In this document: piece after piece, positions 46,844 through 58,850 of the stretch
Numbering within the stretch: position 1 is the first letter of the stretch
Layout: each line of letters starts with the position of its first letter
NCBI RefSeq assembly: GCF_964355755.1
Contig: NC_092673.1
Location: forward strand, 22,699,001-22,763,000
Direction: 5' to 3'
Source: Antedon mediterranea
Taxonomy: Eukaryota; Echinodermata; Crinoidea; Comatulida; Antedonidae
DNA length: 64,000 nucleotides
Notes under the pieces: model-generated
Database searches by the model: none
Told to the model about the DNA's origin: nothing
Seen by the model: only the letters and a program-made list of their open reading frames with translations
Made by a program: the position numbers and the translations under genes

Positions 46844-49105
46844 AAACATCATTTGAATCATAGTAATTTAAACTATTATTTAGGGTATACATTTTCATTG
46901 GGATACCTGATACCAGAGTTCAAATCCAAGTTTTTGGTCTTTAACATGATTTTTTGTTATTGTACAAACAATATATTACATAATTTTGTATAGAATACTT
47001 TTAATTATTTTTATGTCCTACGGTCTTGAAGTACTGAACCATTGCTTACATGGTTAAAGTTTTATTATTATACTGTTATTTCTTGAATTTATAAAAATTG
47101 TGTTTTTTCCAACACATGGTTCAGTTCGGTAACAAAATATTCTGGATCTTAGATTATCAATTGTCTCAGTTTTATCGTCAATACTAATTGGTTTTAGAGA
47201 CACAGCCAAAAACAGAATCATAAAATCAACTATTGAGGGCGATGTGACTAGGTGACAGAATACAGTATCCCCAAATGGGTTTCAAACAAAGGTCAAAGGT
47301 AATTTTTTTAGATGAATACAAAAACAGTTTTCGAAAATTGTATTTGAAACTCTCACAAATCTGTATGACATAAACGAAATGAAATATATTTATGATGAAG
47401 GAATAAAAAAAAACCCAGCTTGTACAATAATCAATAATGAATGATAACTTATCCAGTATAGTTATGACTGAATTGGTTATGGGGAAATAATATAGAATCA
47501 TGATCGCTCAACCATAAAGCTTCATAGCTTAAATGCGCAATCAAGTACCGATCAATATTCAAACGCAAATTTTGCCAACAGAATTTTATCAGATTTTGTA
47601 TAATCAATACAGTCGTTGCCTATAAATATTTGATATTTTCAAACTCACAGGTGTTATGAGAGCTAACAATTCTCAAGCATCTTTCAGTAGCAAACAATCG
47701 AAATAAGTAAATCTGTCCTGAAACTAAATCATACGTTTGTTGGGTTTGTGACTACTCATTAACAAAGCAATGAAATACGTCGCAAATCTTAGGTAAACAT
47801 TTTATGATAAATTCCGGAGTCCAAAGCCAGATGGCATGCTGGTACACGGTTCCCACTCTAGGATAAGATAGGATTGGTAATGAGTCAATTTGGTGTCTAC
47901 ACGCAATCTAATGGTTTATAAAATAAACATGTTCTACTTAACTTTAACTAGCCACCGTCGGACAATTAAAAGAACTGAACGGTATTTGTGTGAATCAATG
48001 CGCAGTAAAAGCCGGCTTAGATATCAATATGCCTCATCAATTATTTATCTTTTTGTAAGTTAAGAAATTAAGAGAAATATACTTGTGATTTTCGTTTCAT
48101 AAGAATTTTAGAACCATTTTGCGGAACATAATATAATGTGTGTATTCTAATACGGTAATTCCCTAATGAAGCAATTTATATTAAACAAAAATATATATTA
48201 TACTATTAAATCTCATTATTTTTCTAAACCTTTATCAATATTAACTAAAATAAAATTATAACCAATAAAATAATACAAATTTAAGGGTATGCTATATTAA
48301 CATATTTTGTGTTTGAGAGCAACAATTAAAATTTTATATTTTTATTTATTCACACTTGTTTCTGTTTTAAATTTCTCTTGTAAACGTGAAAAATTAACTT
48401 TGATCAATCAACTCAAATTTACAGATATTTCAATGATTCTATATTACATTCCTGAATCATTTGAAAAGCTGTAATTCATTTAATTAATTAATAGTCAAAA
48501 TTGGTAATTTGATTATCATACCTGTAATGTTTAATGGATATCGGATTAAATTAAAATCCTATTAAAAAATAACCTTATTATTTGTAATGGTATAAAAATA
48601 AAAAAAATGTATTACAAAAAGAAGGATTACAACTCTATACAAACCTTTTTTCAATAATTCTAAAGCTGAAAACTGTATCATATTTATGGACATAGTTGTA
48701 ATAAAATGTAAAAAATATTGGATAAAATAAGAATTATATATTCAAAGAGTTACAAAAATAAATTATTTGCAAAATATCATTATTATTCATAACATGTCTG
48801 GCTATTATAGTTTGTTTTATATTGTTACAAATAAAGGTATAAAAGCAATAACGATATGTCAAACACAAAACATCTTGTTTATGCATTAAATGACAAAGTC
48901 AACGCCATCCAATGCATACATTTAGTAAAGTAAAAGTCATGTTTTATGACTGATATAAAAAAAAACGCTGATAAAAATTAGCAATTTATTGTAGACACTT
49001 GAGTCAAACGAAAGCAAATAAGAACATAAGATCACCCTTCACTTATGAATATTCGATTAGTCTCGAAGCTAGGTACGAGAACTTAACAGCCGGATCTCGG
49101 CACTG
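46844..49105. other. Noncoding AT-rich interval
   Basis: No gene or structured repeat recognised. Confidence 0.45.
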
Positions 49106-49142
49106 ATTGGCTAATAACCAGACTCTGTTATTACATTTGCAT
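49106..49142. promoter_or_regulatory. CCAAT box and octamer, possible promoter
   Basis: A CCAAT box on the minus strand (TTAGCCAATCAG complement of 49104-49115) and ATTTGCAT (POU octamer) at 49135-49142 lie about 250 bases upstream of the frame at 49388, in a GC-richer patch. Octamer plus CCAAT is a known promoter pairing; no TATA motif is obvious. Confidence 0.3.
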
Positions 49143-49387
49143 CATATTTTTCGCTCCCATAGGGTTTAAATTATTAAATTCTAATACGATTCTATAGCGC
49201 ATCAAGGCACAGGAGCATAACAGTTGATCAATTCACTCAGATTTGATACCCTTAAATTAGATGACAAAAATGAAATGACACCAAGAACAGTTTATAATGA
49301 ATTATGCTCGTCGAGGGAATCGAAGAAACCTGATTTTGATACAACGACCAATCTCGATTGATGATAGTCACGGGAGAGTATTACGAG

Positions 49388-49585
49388 ATGGCTACATGCG
49401 GAGAAGAAGAACCATCAAATCTACAAATTGAAGAGCAATTAATTACGGATGAACTACCAAGTTTTTATAGCAATTCGTTCAATGAAATTACAAACATTGG
49501 TTCAATTTTTCTATTACTCTTGCTAATGATATCAATTAATAACACCTTGTTAACAGCTTTTTTATATTGCGTTACAGAATTGTGA
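49388..49585 (+). CDS. Possible small acidic membrane protein, 65 residues
   Basis: ATG at 49388 has G at -3 and G at +4, better than an in-frame ATG at 49358. Residues 1-37 are acidic (MATCGEEEPS, EEQLITDELPS). Residues about 38-60 are hydrophobic enough to span a membrane (SIFLLLLLMISI). A stop follows four residues later, which suits a tail-anchored or single-pass microprotein. AATAAA occurs at 49772-49777. Alternatively the first 37 codons are a first coding exon and the hydrophobic part is intron; no strong donor is visible. Family not recognised. Confidence 0.35.
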   Translation: MATCGEEEPSNLQIEEQLITDELPSFYSNSFNEITNIGSIFLLLLLMISINNTLLTAFLYCVTEL

Positions 49586-49789
49586 ATCGCAAGATTAAGA
49601 TGTTAAAAAAATGCTGTTTTAAACTACAGTTGAATTTACATTTACATTACACGTCTTTACAGTAATATTGCAATTTATTTCATTTATGCTCAATGAATAC
49701 ATTACATTATCAATATTATAGATGATTTTTATTTTTATTTATGACATGATGGTACAACTGTGCCTAGTCCCAATAAAGATGTATTGTTT

Positions 49790-50100
49790 CACAAAAACAT
49801 GAAAAATGAAGATTAATAAAATCACTTTGAATAGGCCATTTTGTAGCTTTAACAAACTTAATAATTTCCATAGAAAAAAAAAATGTTTACTTATAAAATG
49901 ACAAAATAAACATTAATTCAACCAAAACCCATTGGCTGGCAGCCAATTTGACTATTTTTTGCTCTAAATTACAGTTTTTTTAGGTAAATACATTTTTTGT
50001 CAATCCAATTTTGGTCAAAGTGGATTTACTATTAGGTGACATTAAATGGCATATTAAAAAAAAATGTTTAAGAATTATTTTTCCAGAGGGACAATACATC
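49790..50100 (-). repeat. Dispersed ~300-bp repeat, copy
   Basis: Complement matches 39536-39835 in order over the full length, with about 25 percent difference. See also 2670 and 61. Confidence 0.6.
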
Positions 50101-50385
50101 TTTATGAGATATGTTTTTTTTTTCATGACAATAAATGGGAGTATGAATACATAACAAATAAAAAAAACATATCCATGACACATCAGATGGTATCTAGTCC
50201 TCATTGTCATAACTAGAGATATGTAAATTTATGTAGAAAATGAGAGTAGAATATATCTTAAATATTGAAAACAAATTTATTTACTAATTCAATTTTATCT
50301 ATTGTTTAACAATTATAAATGATTAAACATTTGTTTTGACAAAAGATCAAAACCTATCTTTCCATACCAAACATGTTACTACACT

Positions 50386-50480
50386 CGGTCCACCACCACC
50401 ACCACCACAAAATCTAAACCAACAATCCTTCCACCAAAACCCATCTCACAAACACCACCACCATACCAAAACCTCCTTCC
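50386..50480. repeat. CCA-rich low-complexity stretch
   Basis: CCACCACCACCACCACCAC then irregular CCA/ACC-rich sequence to about 50480. It has a strong strand asymmetry (almost no G on the + strand). Confidence 0.8.
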
Positions 50481-52641
50481 ACCGCAACAACCAAATAAAT
50501 CAACTTATATCTTAAATTAAATTATTTATCATTTTTCATTCAACAAAATAAATGTAATCTTGAATCTTATTAAACAGTGTTTTATTATGGTTACACAAGA
50601 GTACGGAATCAACAAGCAATTAAACGACTCAAGTGTACTAATCTACTTGACATAATGATGGTCTTACTCGAATACACTCAAGTACACACTTCAAAAACTC
50701 ACGACAACCACAAAAAAAAAAGGAAATGAAACGTGTGCGGGTATTGAAAAGCCAGTACTGAACTGTAACTACGAAAATTGAAGTCAAAAGCAGAGAGGAT
50801 AAACATCTTTGAGTTTGTCACTCCAGATTGTTAAGCCTCTAGATTCAATCAAACTTCATACAATCAGATAAAATCAAACAGGCAAAGAGACGAGTCTTAA
50901 TTGGCTGAATTCTTTTACTTGGAGAATTTTGCTTCTGGCGTATTAATCAGTAGATTAATTGCGTAAGAATAATGATACGTGCTCGTAATAAGCCATAACA
51001 ACTCCAAAAATATGATTCATATCATATTTCATCTTAATTTGAGATCTAGTCTTTGCCTAGATAATCACATTGACAAAAGTGTCACCATGATTGCTTACCT
51101 TATTCTACCTAATAAATTAATATGCTAATGATTTTTTTTGTACAAAGAATGTCACAGTTTTAATGCAAATAAATTAATCACATAGAATAACTAATGGATG
51201 TAATTTAAAATAAAAAAACTTTGGTCTATAAATATCGAAAATCTTAAACTATATTAAATTTACTGATATAAATTTTGCGGTACACCACGTATATTATTAT
51301 TTATGAAAAGAATTGTTGAGTTTCTCGACGTTTTGAACAATATGCTTTGATCGTCCTCATGAGTGAGAACTTAAAATTGATTATTAAATTTGATATACAG
51401 TATATATAATTATTATTAATTTGGATTTTTTTTGTATAGATGTAAAAAAAGTTTCAATTCAAGCTTTTCTATCATTTTGCATATTTTATAAGCATTTAGT
51501 GTTTCTGTCTCTGTTCTCAAACTTTGTTTTTTTGGGGGGGATTTTTAAGACAATAGAATTAAATAAATTGATTTTAAATTACAGCAAAAATATAATACAA
51601 CAGTTTAGGCTTAAATTTAAGAATACATTTTTCAGAAGAAAATTAAGACAAATACAATATAAAAAGGCGAGTTTTCAGAATGCTTTAAAATTAGAAATGA
51701 AAGTTTCCTGACAGATATAAGTAGGCAAAGAATTCAAATGAAGAAAAGAACAATTATTTAAATGAAATGAAAAAATAGATGATTTAATCAAATCATATCT
51801 CAACAAAACTGAAGCACAACTAAAAAGACAGACGAGTACACTATTGCCCTATATGCCAGAAGAAATGTATTTATTTATTAATTCAGGCAAAAGATACATT
51901 GTACAAAATATAAACCAATCAACAAATTAAACAAAGATGATGCAAGGAGAAAATAAAACTTATAGTCATAGTAAAAGCAGCCTAAGCCACTGTCACCAAA
52001 TTGGTATGTATTAGCCACTCGAAAAAACACTAGCAAGCAGACATCATACTCTATCTAAGAATAAAGAGGGAGAATGGAGGGATAGCATAGAAAGAGAGAG
52101 AGAGAAGGATATAGCTGTGAGCATTATAAATATAAGTTTTTAATCTTGTGGAAAGTAATCATTTTAAATACTGCCCTCTCTCTAACATAATAATGATAAC
52201 TTATCCACTGTACACACTACAGGAAAAGTTGTACACAATTTCAGTTCCCTAAGATTTTATTGTCGTATAAAAATGTTTAAAAACCTTGAAAAAAATCTTT
52301 GAACAATAACAAATGGCTATTATGTGCTAAATTTCAAAGAATTGTCCATAAAATATCAAGATAATTATACCATGCACATTCAAAAGCATCTTGCATCACA
52401 CATTGGCCTGTTGCTGGTACAGCACATTTTAATCAAAGATTTCTGGGGAAAAGTTAAAATTTTTAGTTAGCAAAAGAGATTGTTTACACCTGGTTACAAT
52501 TTGTAAAATGTTATTATTTTATAAGTGATATTGTGTATTAGAAATTAAGTTAATTAATTATAAACATTTGTTGACTCTGGTTGCAAAATAGGGTATTTGG
52601 GACGTTCAGTTTTTTTTAAATAATAATTTGAGACCATAGTA
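50481..52641. other. Noncoding AT-rich interval
   Basis: No gene recognised. Frames here are AT-driven; the longest (51421-51711) has no recognisable motif. A short purine repeat (GAGAGAGAGAGAAGG) is near 52091. Confidence 0.45.
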
Positions 52642-52690
52642 AAGTTTGGTTCACACTTGGACGCAACACAAGAAAAAAAGGCCATTCAGT
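52642..52690. mobile_element. Fragment of the AAGCTTGGTTCCCACTAG MITE
   Basis: GTTTGGTTCACACTTGGACGC then AACACAAG resembles the left end of the copies at 4165 and 12578. Only one end remains. Confidence 0.45.
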
Positions 52691-53062
52691 AAATAACCGA
52701 TGCAATGAATAAACATTTACCATTGTACAAGGTTTCAATTATACCTAAATTATACCTAAAATTAAGCTAGTGTCCTGGTAAATCTGTAGTCAAATAAGAA
52801 AAGCATGATGTGGCTTTTCAACATTAATATGAAAAAAGGAAGAGTAGTCATAATACTAAATAAAAAGTACATTATGCTTTTTTTTCATTTCATCCAAATT
52901 AAACTGAAAGCTATTAAAGAATAATAAAAAGAATTTTAAGTTCATTGCTAATAATGATCTTATTTTTAAAACTACAATGTCTGCATTTCATTTATTATAT
53001 AATGCAATATTACAACAGGATTATAACAAAGAATTGAAATTGCTAAACACAATCTGAAAAAG

Positions 53063-53330
53063 AAAACCTTACAGAAAAAGTAATCTAATCTAAATGAAAT
53101 AACGATGTACAGTAGTAATATGGTTGTACGATTATTGTATAAAAAAGGTCTAAAAACCTTACAGAAAAAGTAATCTAATCTACATGAAGTGAAGATGTAC
53201 AGAAGTAATATGGTTGTACGATTATTGTATAAAAAAGGTCTAAAAACCTCACAGAAAAAGTAATCTAATCTAAATGAAGTGAAGATTTACAGAAGTAATT
53301 TGGTTGTACGATTATTGTATAAACAAGCAC
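53063..53330 (+). repeat. Three-copy tandem repeat, 90-bp unit
   Basis: ACCTTACAGAAAAAGTAATC (third copy ACCTCACAG) starts at 53066, 53156 and 53246. Each unit includes AATATGGTTGTACGATTATT and AAAAAAGGTC. Differences are few. Ninety is a multiple of three, but stops close the frames in the first two units. Confidence 0.9.
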
Positions 53331-53660
53331 GAATGTGCGATACTCGGGGTACAGCAAAAGAAGCTGTAATGACGGGATGTGACGTCACATACACATCAAT
53401 AACCTCGCTACCAAATACGGCTATACGGTACCATCTTCGAGACGTCATATGGCTGCATCCGGTTTGAAATTAAAAAATCCGGCTCTATAGCTTTGAGGAC
53501 ATGTCCCTGTAGTATATTCATGCTAAATCCCAGCTCAATACTACAACGAATAAGGGAGGAGTAGTACTTTATAAATCGCACTTTTTACTCAATCGTGTCG
53601 GATGGAGGAGAAGATGAGAGGGTCCTAGACTCGGGTACCCCGAGTAAAAAGGTCTAATAC
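53331..53660. other. GC-richer block with a CRE palindrome
   Basis: TGTGACGTCACA (53378-53389) is a full cAMP-response-element palindrome; GACGTCAT recurs near 53441. ACTCGGG/CCCGAGT form a hairpin at 53631-53647, and CTCGGGGTAC recurs near 53343, so the two ends may mark a small transposon. A + frame reads CDTRGTAKEAVMTGCDVTY and runs to a stop at 53467; no family recognised. Confidence 0.35.
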
Positions 53661-53714
53661 TGAAAGGGCCATGATTGGAAACTGCTAATTTCAAATAATT
53701 ATTACTAATTATTA

Positions 53715-53860
53715 CAGCGATTGCAGAACAAGGCGGCGCGGCTGGTCTTTGCATGTGGACGGGATCAGCCCTCGGATGGTTTATTGAAAGATCATTGGCT
53801 TCATATAAAAAAAAGAATTTTGTACAAAGTTATTGTTTTTGTTTATTTAAATGTATTTAT
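53715..53860 (+). mobile_element. LINE fragment, reverse-transcriptase C-terminal region
   Basis: The frame from about 53715 gives LQNKAARLVFACGRDQPSDG, then HWLHIKKRILYKVIVFVY. The QN-AAR-L-F and HWLPI-KRI-YK patterns are typical just after the reverse transcriptase in CR1/L2/Jockey-type LINEs. It is truncated on both sides. Confidence 0.7.
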
Positions 53861-54399
53861 TCTGTTGATGACACTGAAAAATGACAACAGTAACATTCAA
53901 TGAACATGCTTATTAAATCATAAATAAACTTAACCTTGGGACCAGCCTTCTTTGTTGAGACGCACAACATTTGGCCAACATCTGCATGTAAAAAGACTTT
54001 ATATCTTACAGTATAATCCCCATTTCTTAAGACTTACAAATCCTAAAACATGCAAGGATGTTGTTATTACTTAAATACGATCATTTGATAACTTTATGGA
54101 CATTATAAAATGTATTGCGTATATTAAGCGGGCCAATGAAAGTTTAACAATTCTTTAATAAAAAGTTAGATTACATAGAATTTTCTCTGATGAATTAAAT
54201 TATTTTCCATAAAATAAATGATAAAGAACATGCCATACATTAGGACCAGGCAATATTTTAAGCCGTTAAAATATTTTAAAAATTAGTGTTGTGCCACCCC
54301 TTTAACACGCCAGCAAAAATGCGGATTTATGTAACCCGAGTCGTACCAGGGACATGCACAGAAATGCGAAAATGTAGGCCGGTGTACAGCGTAAAAAGT
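53861..54399. other. Noncoding interval
   Basis: No gene seen. 54290-54399 is GC-richer and may be the body of the SINE whose B-box is at 54440. Confidence 0.4.
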
Positions 54400-54472
54400 T
54401 ACCCGGGTCGCTGAACCACCCGGGTAAGTGATGATTTCAGGTTCGAATCTCTGTTCGGGCAGTTTTCTCACT
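54400..54472 (+). mobile_element. tRNA-like SINE region
   Basis: GGTTCGAATCTC (B-box, about 54440) follows CGCTGAACCACCCGGG (A-box-like) at tRNA spacing. GTTCGGGCAG follows as a 3' acceptor-like strand, but its 5' partner is absent, so this is a SINE, not a tRNA gene. Just downstream, AGGGAGG/CCTCCCT form a 7-bp stem at 54629-54649. Confidence 0.5.
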
Positions 54473-55584
54473 TTGACAAATTGATAGGTTGACTTCGTAT
54501 AAACATGACATGCATTGTTTTTCTTTGTATCAGATTTCTCTTACACATTTTTAATTGATGTATAATTAACCAAATATTATATCTAAAATTCATGCCTGTA
54601 GTGAACTGGAATTATAGAACCATACACCAGGGAGGTTTTATACCTCCCTAAATACAGTAGTTTTCTCTGTTAAAAAAAAAAAGGATGTATAATCTGAACA
54701 GAAGACATAAAATATGAAGCTAGATTCAAATTCACAATTGCTTGCGAATTGTTGTAGAGTAATTAATTGGATTGTGCGATTGTCAGTTTTTAGACACTAA
54801 AGTGAGATATTGTATTTATTGCTTGCCGATCAAATACCTTCACTAAATTAGCAATCAACCCAAGATATAAAATATAGTAATGACTTTTATCTTGCTCAAA
54901 ACCAATCAATTGAAGTGGACGAAGAATTGACTAGGATTTTTTTTTAAGATTAAAAAGTAGATTGTAGGTTTTGTCTAATTAGCCATCCGGGAGATGTAAT
55001 AATTCTAACAATAAAAAATAGTCATTAAGAAGATAGCTTTGAATAGTGTTAAGTTCCCTCATATTGCTCTTTGAAAATCAAATCTATCATATTAAAGAGA
55101 CTTTGCTTCGAGGCTATGTTAATAATGGTGTTTGTTACCCAAACCAGCCTCAATTAATCAAGCAAAAAACATTGCAAATTACTTCAATCCAAAACCAATG
55201 TTTATACTGATGGAAATGTATATGATAAAAGAGAACAATAGACAGAATAATAAAAAGGATTTACAATACACTATTCATGTTTATCACATCTTAAAGTACA
55301 GGCTCGTCATTTGATTGGTTGTGTTCCATGCATTATTTTCCCCCATTTTAATGATTGGAAATACTATTGTATGTTGAATAGTGAGGAGTAGTGAGGTATT
55401 TTTCCTGAATGCTCGTAAAATAAAAACGGTACTGGGTATGATGCCGAAAGGGAAGAGAAGGCAGGTTTTGAAGAAAACAGGGCACAGCATGTTTACAAAC
55501 TCAACCAACCTCAAAATATGCATCCTCCATATGCATATGTGGTATATGTAGAAATAAATGCCCTGTTCAAATCATCCACTGTCA

Positions 55585-56170
55585 CCTCCGCCAAGGAGGA
55601 ATATGTAATCGATCGCGTGTGTTTGTTTGTTAGCAGAATTACTCAAAAAGTAATTACAAGATCTTTACCAAAATGAATATACCGATAGATATGTGGTCAA
55701 GGACCATTCCATTTGGGACCATGGTCCCAATCCTGGACCACTTTTTAATATACTTTTCAGACCTGCTAGTGTTAAAAGATAGAACAGAAGTTTTCAAAAG
55801 CTGGCGAGCAGTCTTAATTTAAAGTAACAAGTAAACTGAAATTGCATTTTCTCGAGAACTACTTGTCCAAAAAACTTCATTTTTGTACAAGAGGAAAGAG
55901 TTGTAATTTGAGATTTGTAATTTTAAAACATAATTGATTTTCGCGTTGCTGTTCTATTGTTAGTCAACTGAAGCTATAATTGAAAGACTTGTTATTACAT
56001 AACCATTACACCAAACTCGCATACACATGCTTGTAGTGAAATTAGCCTAAATCATAAACAGCATTAAGACGCACACAAATATATATACATATATTTTCCC
56101 AGAGAAATCTTATGTAGGAGAATTTTTTAGTAGGCGGAGGTATGCACTCTCGGAGTGGCTTTCTTGTTAA
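55585..56170. mobile_element. Repeat bounded by CCTCCGCC / GGCGGAGG
   Basis: The left end CCTCCGCCAAGGAGGAATATG is followed by GTTTGTTTGTTAGCAGAATT and ACTCAAAAAGTAATTACAAG. The right end is GGCGGAGGTATGCACTCTCG then GAGTGGCTTTCTTGTT. I recall this pair of ends from a repeat widespread in marine invertebrate genomes. The interior is noncoding. Confidence 0.6.
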
Positions 56171-56320
56171 GTCTCAAGTTATATAAAACCTGTTATCAGA
56201 GCTAAAAACACTTTTAACCAATGGAATGCTTTCTTACAGTGGCTAAAGAAACATTTCTCTTTAAAACAAGTTTTCTGTAAATTTATAGATATAAATTCCC
56301 ATTTTTCTCCTAAATGATGA

Positions 56321-57140
56321 TTACTGCCTCTCCGCAGAAAAGTCTGCCGACATTTCCGCTTGGGCTGCTCCGTATATCTCTTTTACCAGTTTCTTCCAAT
56401 CGGATCTTTCATTGGCTAGTTGTTTAAGTTGTTTGATGTCTTTCTTGGTTTTCAATTGTCCGGGATACTTGATGTTTGTGTTCTGCTTACATAAAGGGTG
56501 AGTAGGCCGTTGCTGAGGGTTATTGGTAGGGTGGTTCTCGGTCTTCCTCAAAATTTCATATTGGTAGTATTGCTGAAATAATAGCTTATTGCTTTGTTAG
56601 CTGGTGTACATGGGTCTTGTCTGAGTATATGACCCAATAGTCTCCATCTTGCGTCGACTATTTCTAACGAAATTGGTCCTTCTGTTTAAATTTATGTTCA
56701 ATATCCTGTCTGAGAACCTGATACCTATAATTTTGCGAAGTTGCTGTCTGTGAAATGTGTCAACTTTATGTGCTTCTTCTTTTGCGAGTCCCTGTGTTTA
56801 AGAGTTGAAGAGTAATATACTTTTAACTAGTGGGTTGTACAGCTTGATGCATATTTTTAATTTGATTTTATCTTTTCGAAGCCACATCGAGTTTTGTTTG
56901 GTCATTGCTACACACGCTAGTTGTTTTCTTCTTATTATGTCTTGTCTGTCCTCAAGGAGCGATTTTGTGTTTCTCCATTGTTCTTGTATGTCCTCTTTTT
57001 CTCGTCTTACGATAGTGTGTTCTGTTATTTATTTATTTACATTTAAGTTGAAAGTTGATAGATGGCGTTCTAATTCGTTTATGTTATGCTTGCTGTTTAG
57101 ACTCAAAAAATCTACATCATCAGCATATGATATCTCTTGA
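56321..57140 (-). pseudogene. Non-LTR retrotransposon reverse transcriptase, 5'-truncated and frameshifted
   Basis: On the minus strand 57127-57107 reads YADDVDF, the catalytic Asp-Asp block of a reverse transcriptase. Following pieces, in shifting frames, are WRNTKSLLEDRQDIIRRKQL, KLYNPLVKSILLFNS, VDTFHRQQLRKIIGIRF, EIVDARWRLLGHILRQDP and, in the last frame, ERSDWKKLVKEIYGAAQAE to the stop. At least three frame changes are needed, so it is dead. Everything upstream of the active site is missing. The element's tail matches the LINE end at 29490. Clade not certain. Confidence 0.82.
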
Positions 57141-57522
57141 GGTATTTCTGTTTTTTTTTTATAATTTTTTTTTTTTGGTTATTTTTTCCCCTAAAGTTTT
57201 TTTAAATTAAATTTTATTATCTTTAATCAAAATTAACTCTGTACAAATTGAGCCTGTGACAATTGTACAAATTGTGACTGACACAATCGTCATTTGTAAA
57301 AATGAAGCTAATTGTGAGTATCTTATTTGATTGCTACTCCTATCTAACCTTCAGAATAATTAGCATCAGTTATTTTTAATCAAATACGGTAATATTGGAT
57401 GTATCTTTCTAAGATTAAAGGATACAGAATATCGAATGAAATTTAAATTACAGGCATTCTAAAATATTGCTTAAATAACTGCTTTTTGATCAATAAAACT
57501 TGATCTTGAAATTGTTGGTATA

Positions 57523-58317
57523 GTGAAAAAAAGTATAGTTTGTGTCAATGTTTCTGCTGCAAGGATGATCACTTTGACTAAAAAGCGGCACAGTATTACA
57601 CCGGTTTTGAAAGAGCTTCACTGGCTGCCAGTGTGTAAGAGAATAACGTTTAAAATCTCGCTGATCACTTACAAAGCGTTACATGGGCTTGCCCCTGATT
57701 ATATTCGCGAGCTCATTTCTGAATACATCCCGTCGCGCTCTTTAAGGTGATCAATTTCTTCTAACATTACCAAAATCATCCACTGCTTATGGTAGAAGGT
57801 CTTTTGCAGCAATAGCACCTTCATTATGGAACAAACTTCCACTCTTTGTGAGACTTGCTCCTTCAGTCAGTATTTTTAAATCACGACTGAAAGCCCATCT
57901 GTTCTCATCCGGTATTAATTAAATTATTCATTCATTCATTTATTCCTTCCCCGAAACCTTGACTCAGAAATACCGGGATGGTGTCCGGCGGGGGATAGTT
58001 TAACCCTAGCTTAAGTTGTGCATGCTTCATTTACTCTCTATTCTTAATTCTGGCCCCGAAACCTTGACTCAGAAATACCGGGATGGTGTCCGGCGGGGGA
58101 TAGTTTTACCTTAGTTAAGCATAGTGAAGCTTTGTTACATTTTTTTTTTTCACATTATTGATTGTCTCCATCCCCGAAACCTCGACTAAGAAATACCAGA
58201 ATGGTGTCCGGCGGGGGATAGTTTATTACCATTAGTTAAGGTCCTATGTAAAGCACCTAGAGGGGTCAGTGATCCATTAGGCGCTATATAAATACTGTTT
58301 ATTATTATTATTATTAA
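57523..58317 (+). mobile_element. L2/CR1-type LINE, 3' end
   Basis: 57540-57750 reads KRHSITPVLKELHWLPVCKR, then ITYKALHGLAPDYIRELI, the conserved segment after the reverse transcriptase. After a frameshift at about 57750 the frame goes on through AYGRRSFAAIAPSLWNKLP and FKSRLKAHLF to a stop at 57921. The 3' UTR ends GTAAAGCACCTAGAGG, GGCGCTATATAAATA and a (ATT)n run, the usual L2-like tail. It is 5'-truncated and inactive. Confidence 0.88.
57949..58225 (+). repeat. Three-fold repeat in the LINE 3' UTR
   Basis: A ~53-base block starting CCCCGAAACCTTGACT and ending GGCGGGGGATAGTTT occurs at 57949, 58054 and 58172. The spacers differ. It is unusually GC-rich for the area and holds CCGG/GGGG motifs that could form a stable RNA structure. 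Confidence 0.9.
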
Positions 58318-58850
58318 TACAATAGACCAACCACAGCATTGCACTGTCATGATTAATGTAAATGAGTTGGAATGACCTGTGTCTCACCGCATGGGCTGAA
58401 TTGCGCACAAGTGTGTTCGATGTACTAAACAATATTTAATACAAATAATAAAAAAACATTTTTAAATGATAAAATGGACAAATTTTAATGGGGATATATT
58501 TCAATTGTTAGTGTTTTCCTCCAAATTGGGGACCTTGAAGGTAAATGCATATCGGCTATACTGTAGATTAAGTCTTCCCCTATCATATCACTCTTTATTC
58601 TCTATTCCATTAGTTAATGTAAGAACCAATTCATTTACATTCTTCTTTAGTGTCTTCAATTTTTCAAAGACTAAAAACATTAGGCTTCAATCAAATCGAG
58701 ACCTCTTTTAAAAATGCATTAAAATGCAATATAGAAAGTCTATAATGATCTATAGAATAGTTATTGGGTTTTGCTGTATATTATTACTAATTATACAAAA
58801 ATGCATTTTCATTCAGTGGTCCTGAAAAGTGCTTTTGATATAAATACGAT
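58318..58850. other. Noncoding interval
   Basis: No gene or structured repeat recognised. Confidence 0.45.

Noticed and set aside
54400-54472. tRNA gene
   Set aside because: A and B boxes are present, but no acceptor-stem partner or proper anticodon arm could be formed.
54629-54649. GGGAGG/CCTCCC stem as a rho-independent terminator
   Set aside because: Bacterial-type terminators are not expected in this genome, and there is no following T run; it is more likely a repeat fragment.
56805-57140. 111-codon + strand frame
   Set aside because: It is the complement of the reverse-transcriptase remnant, whose catalytic YADD lies on the minus strand.
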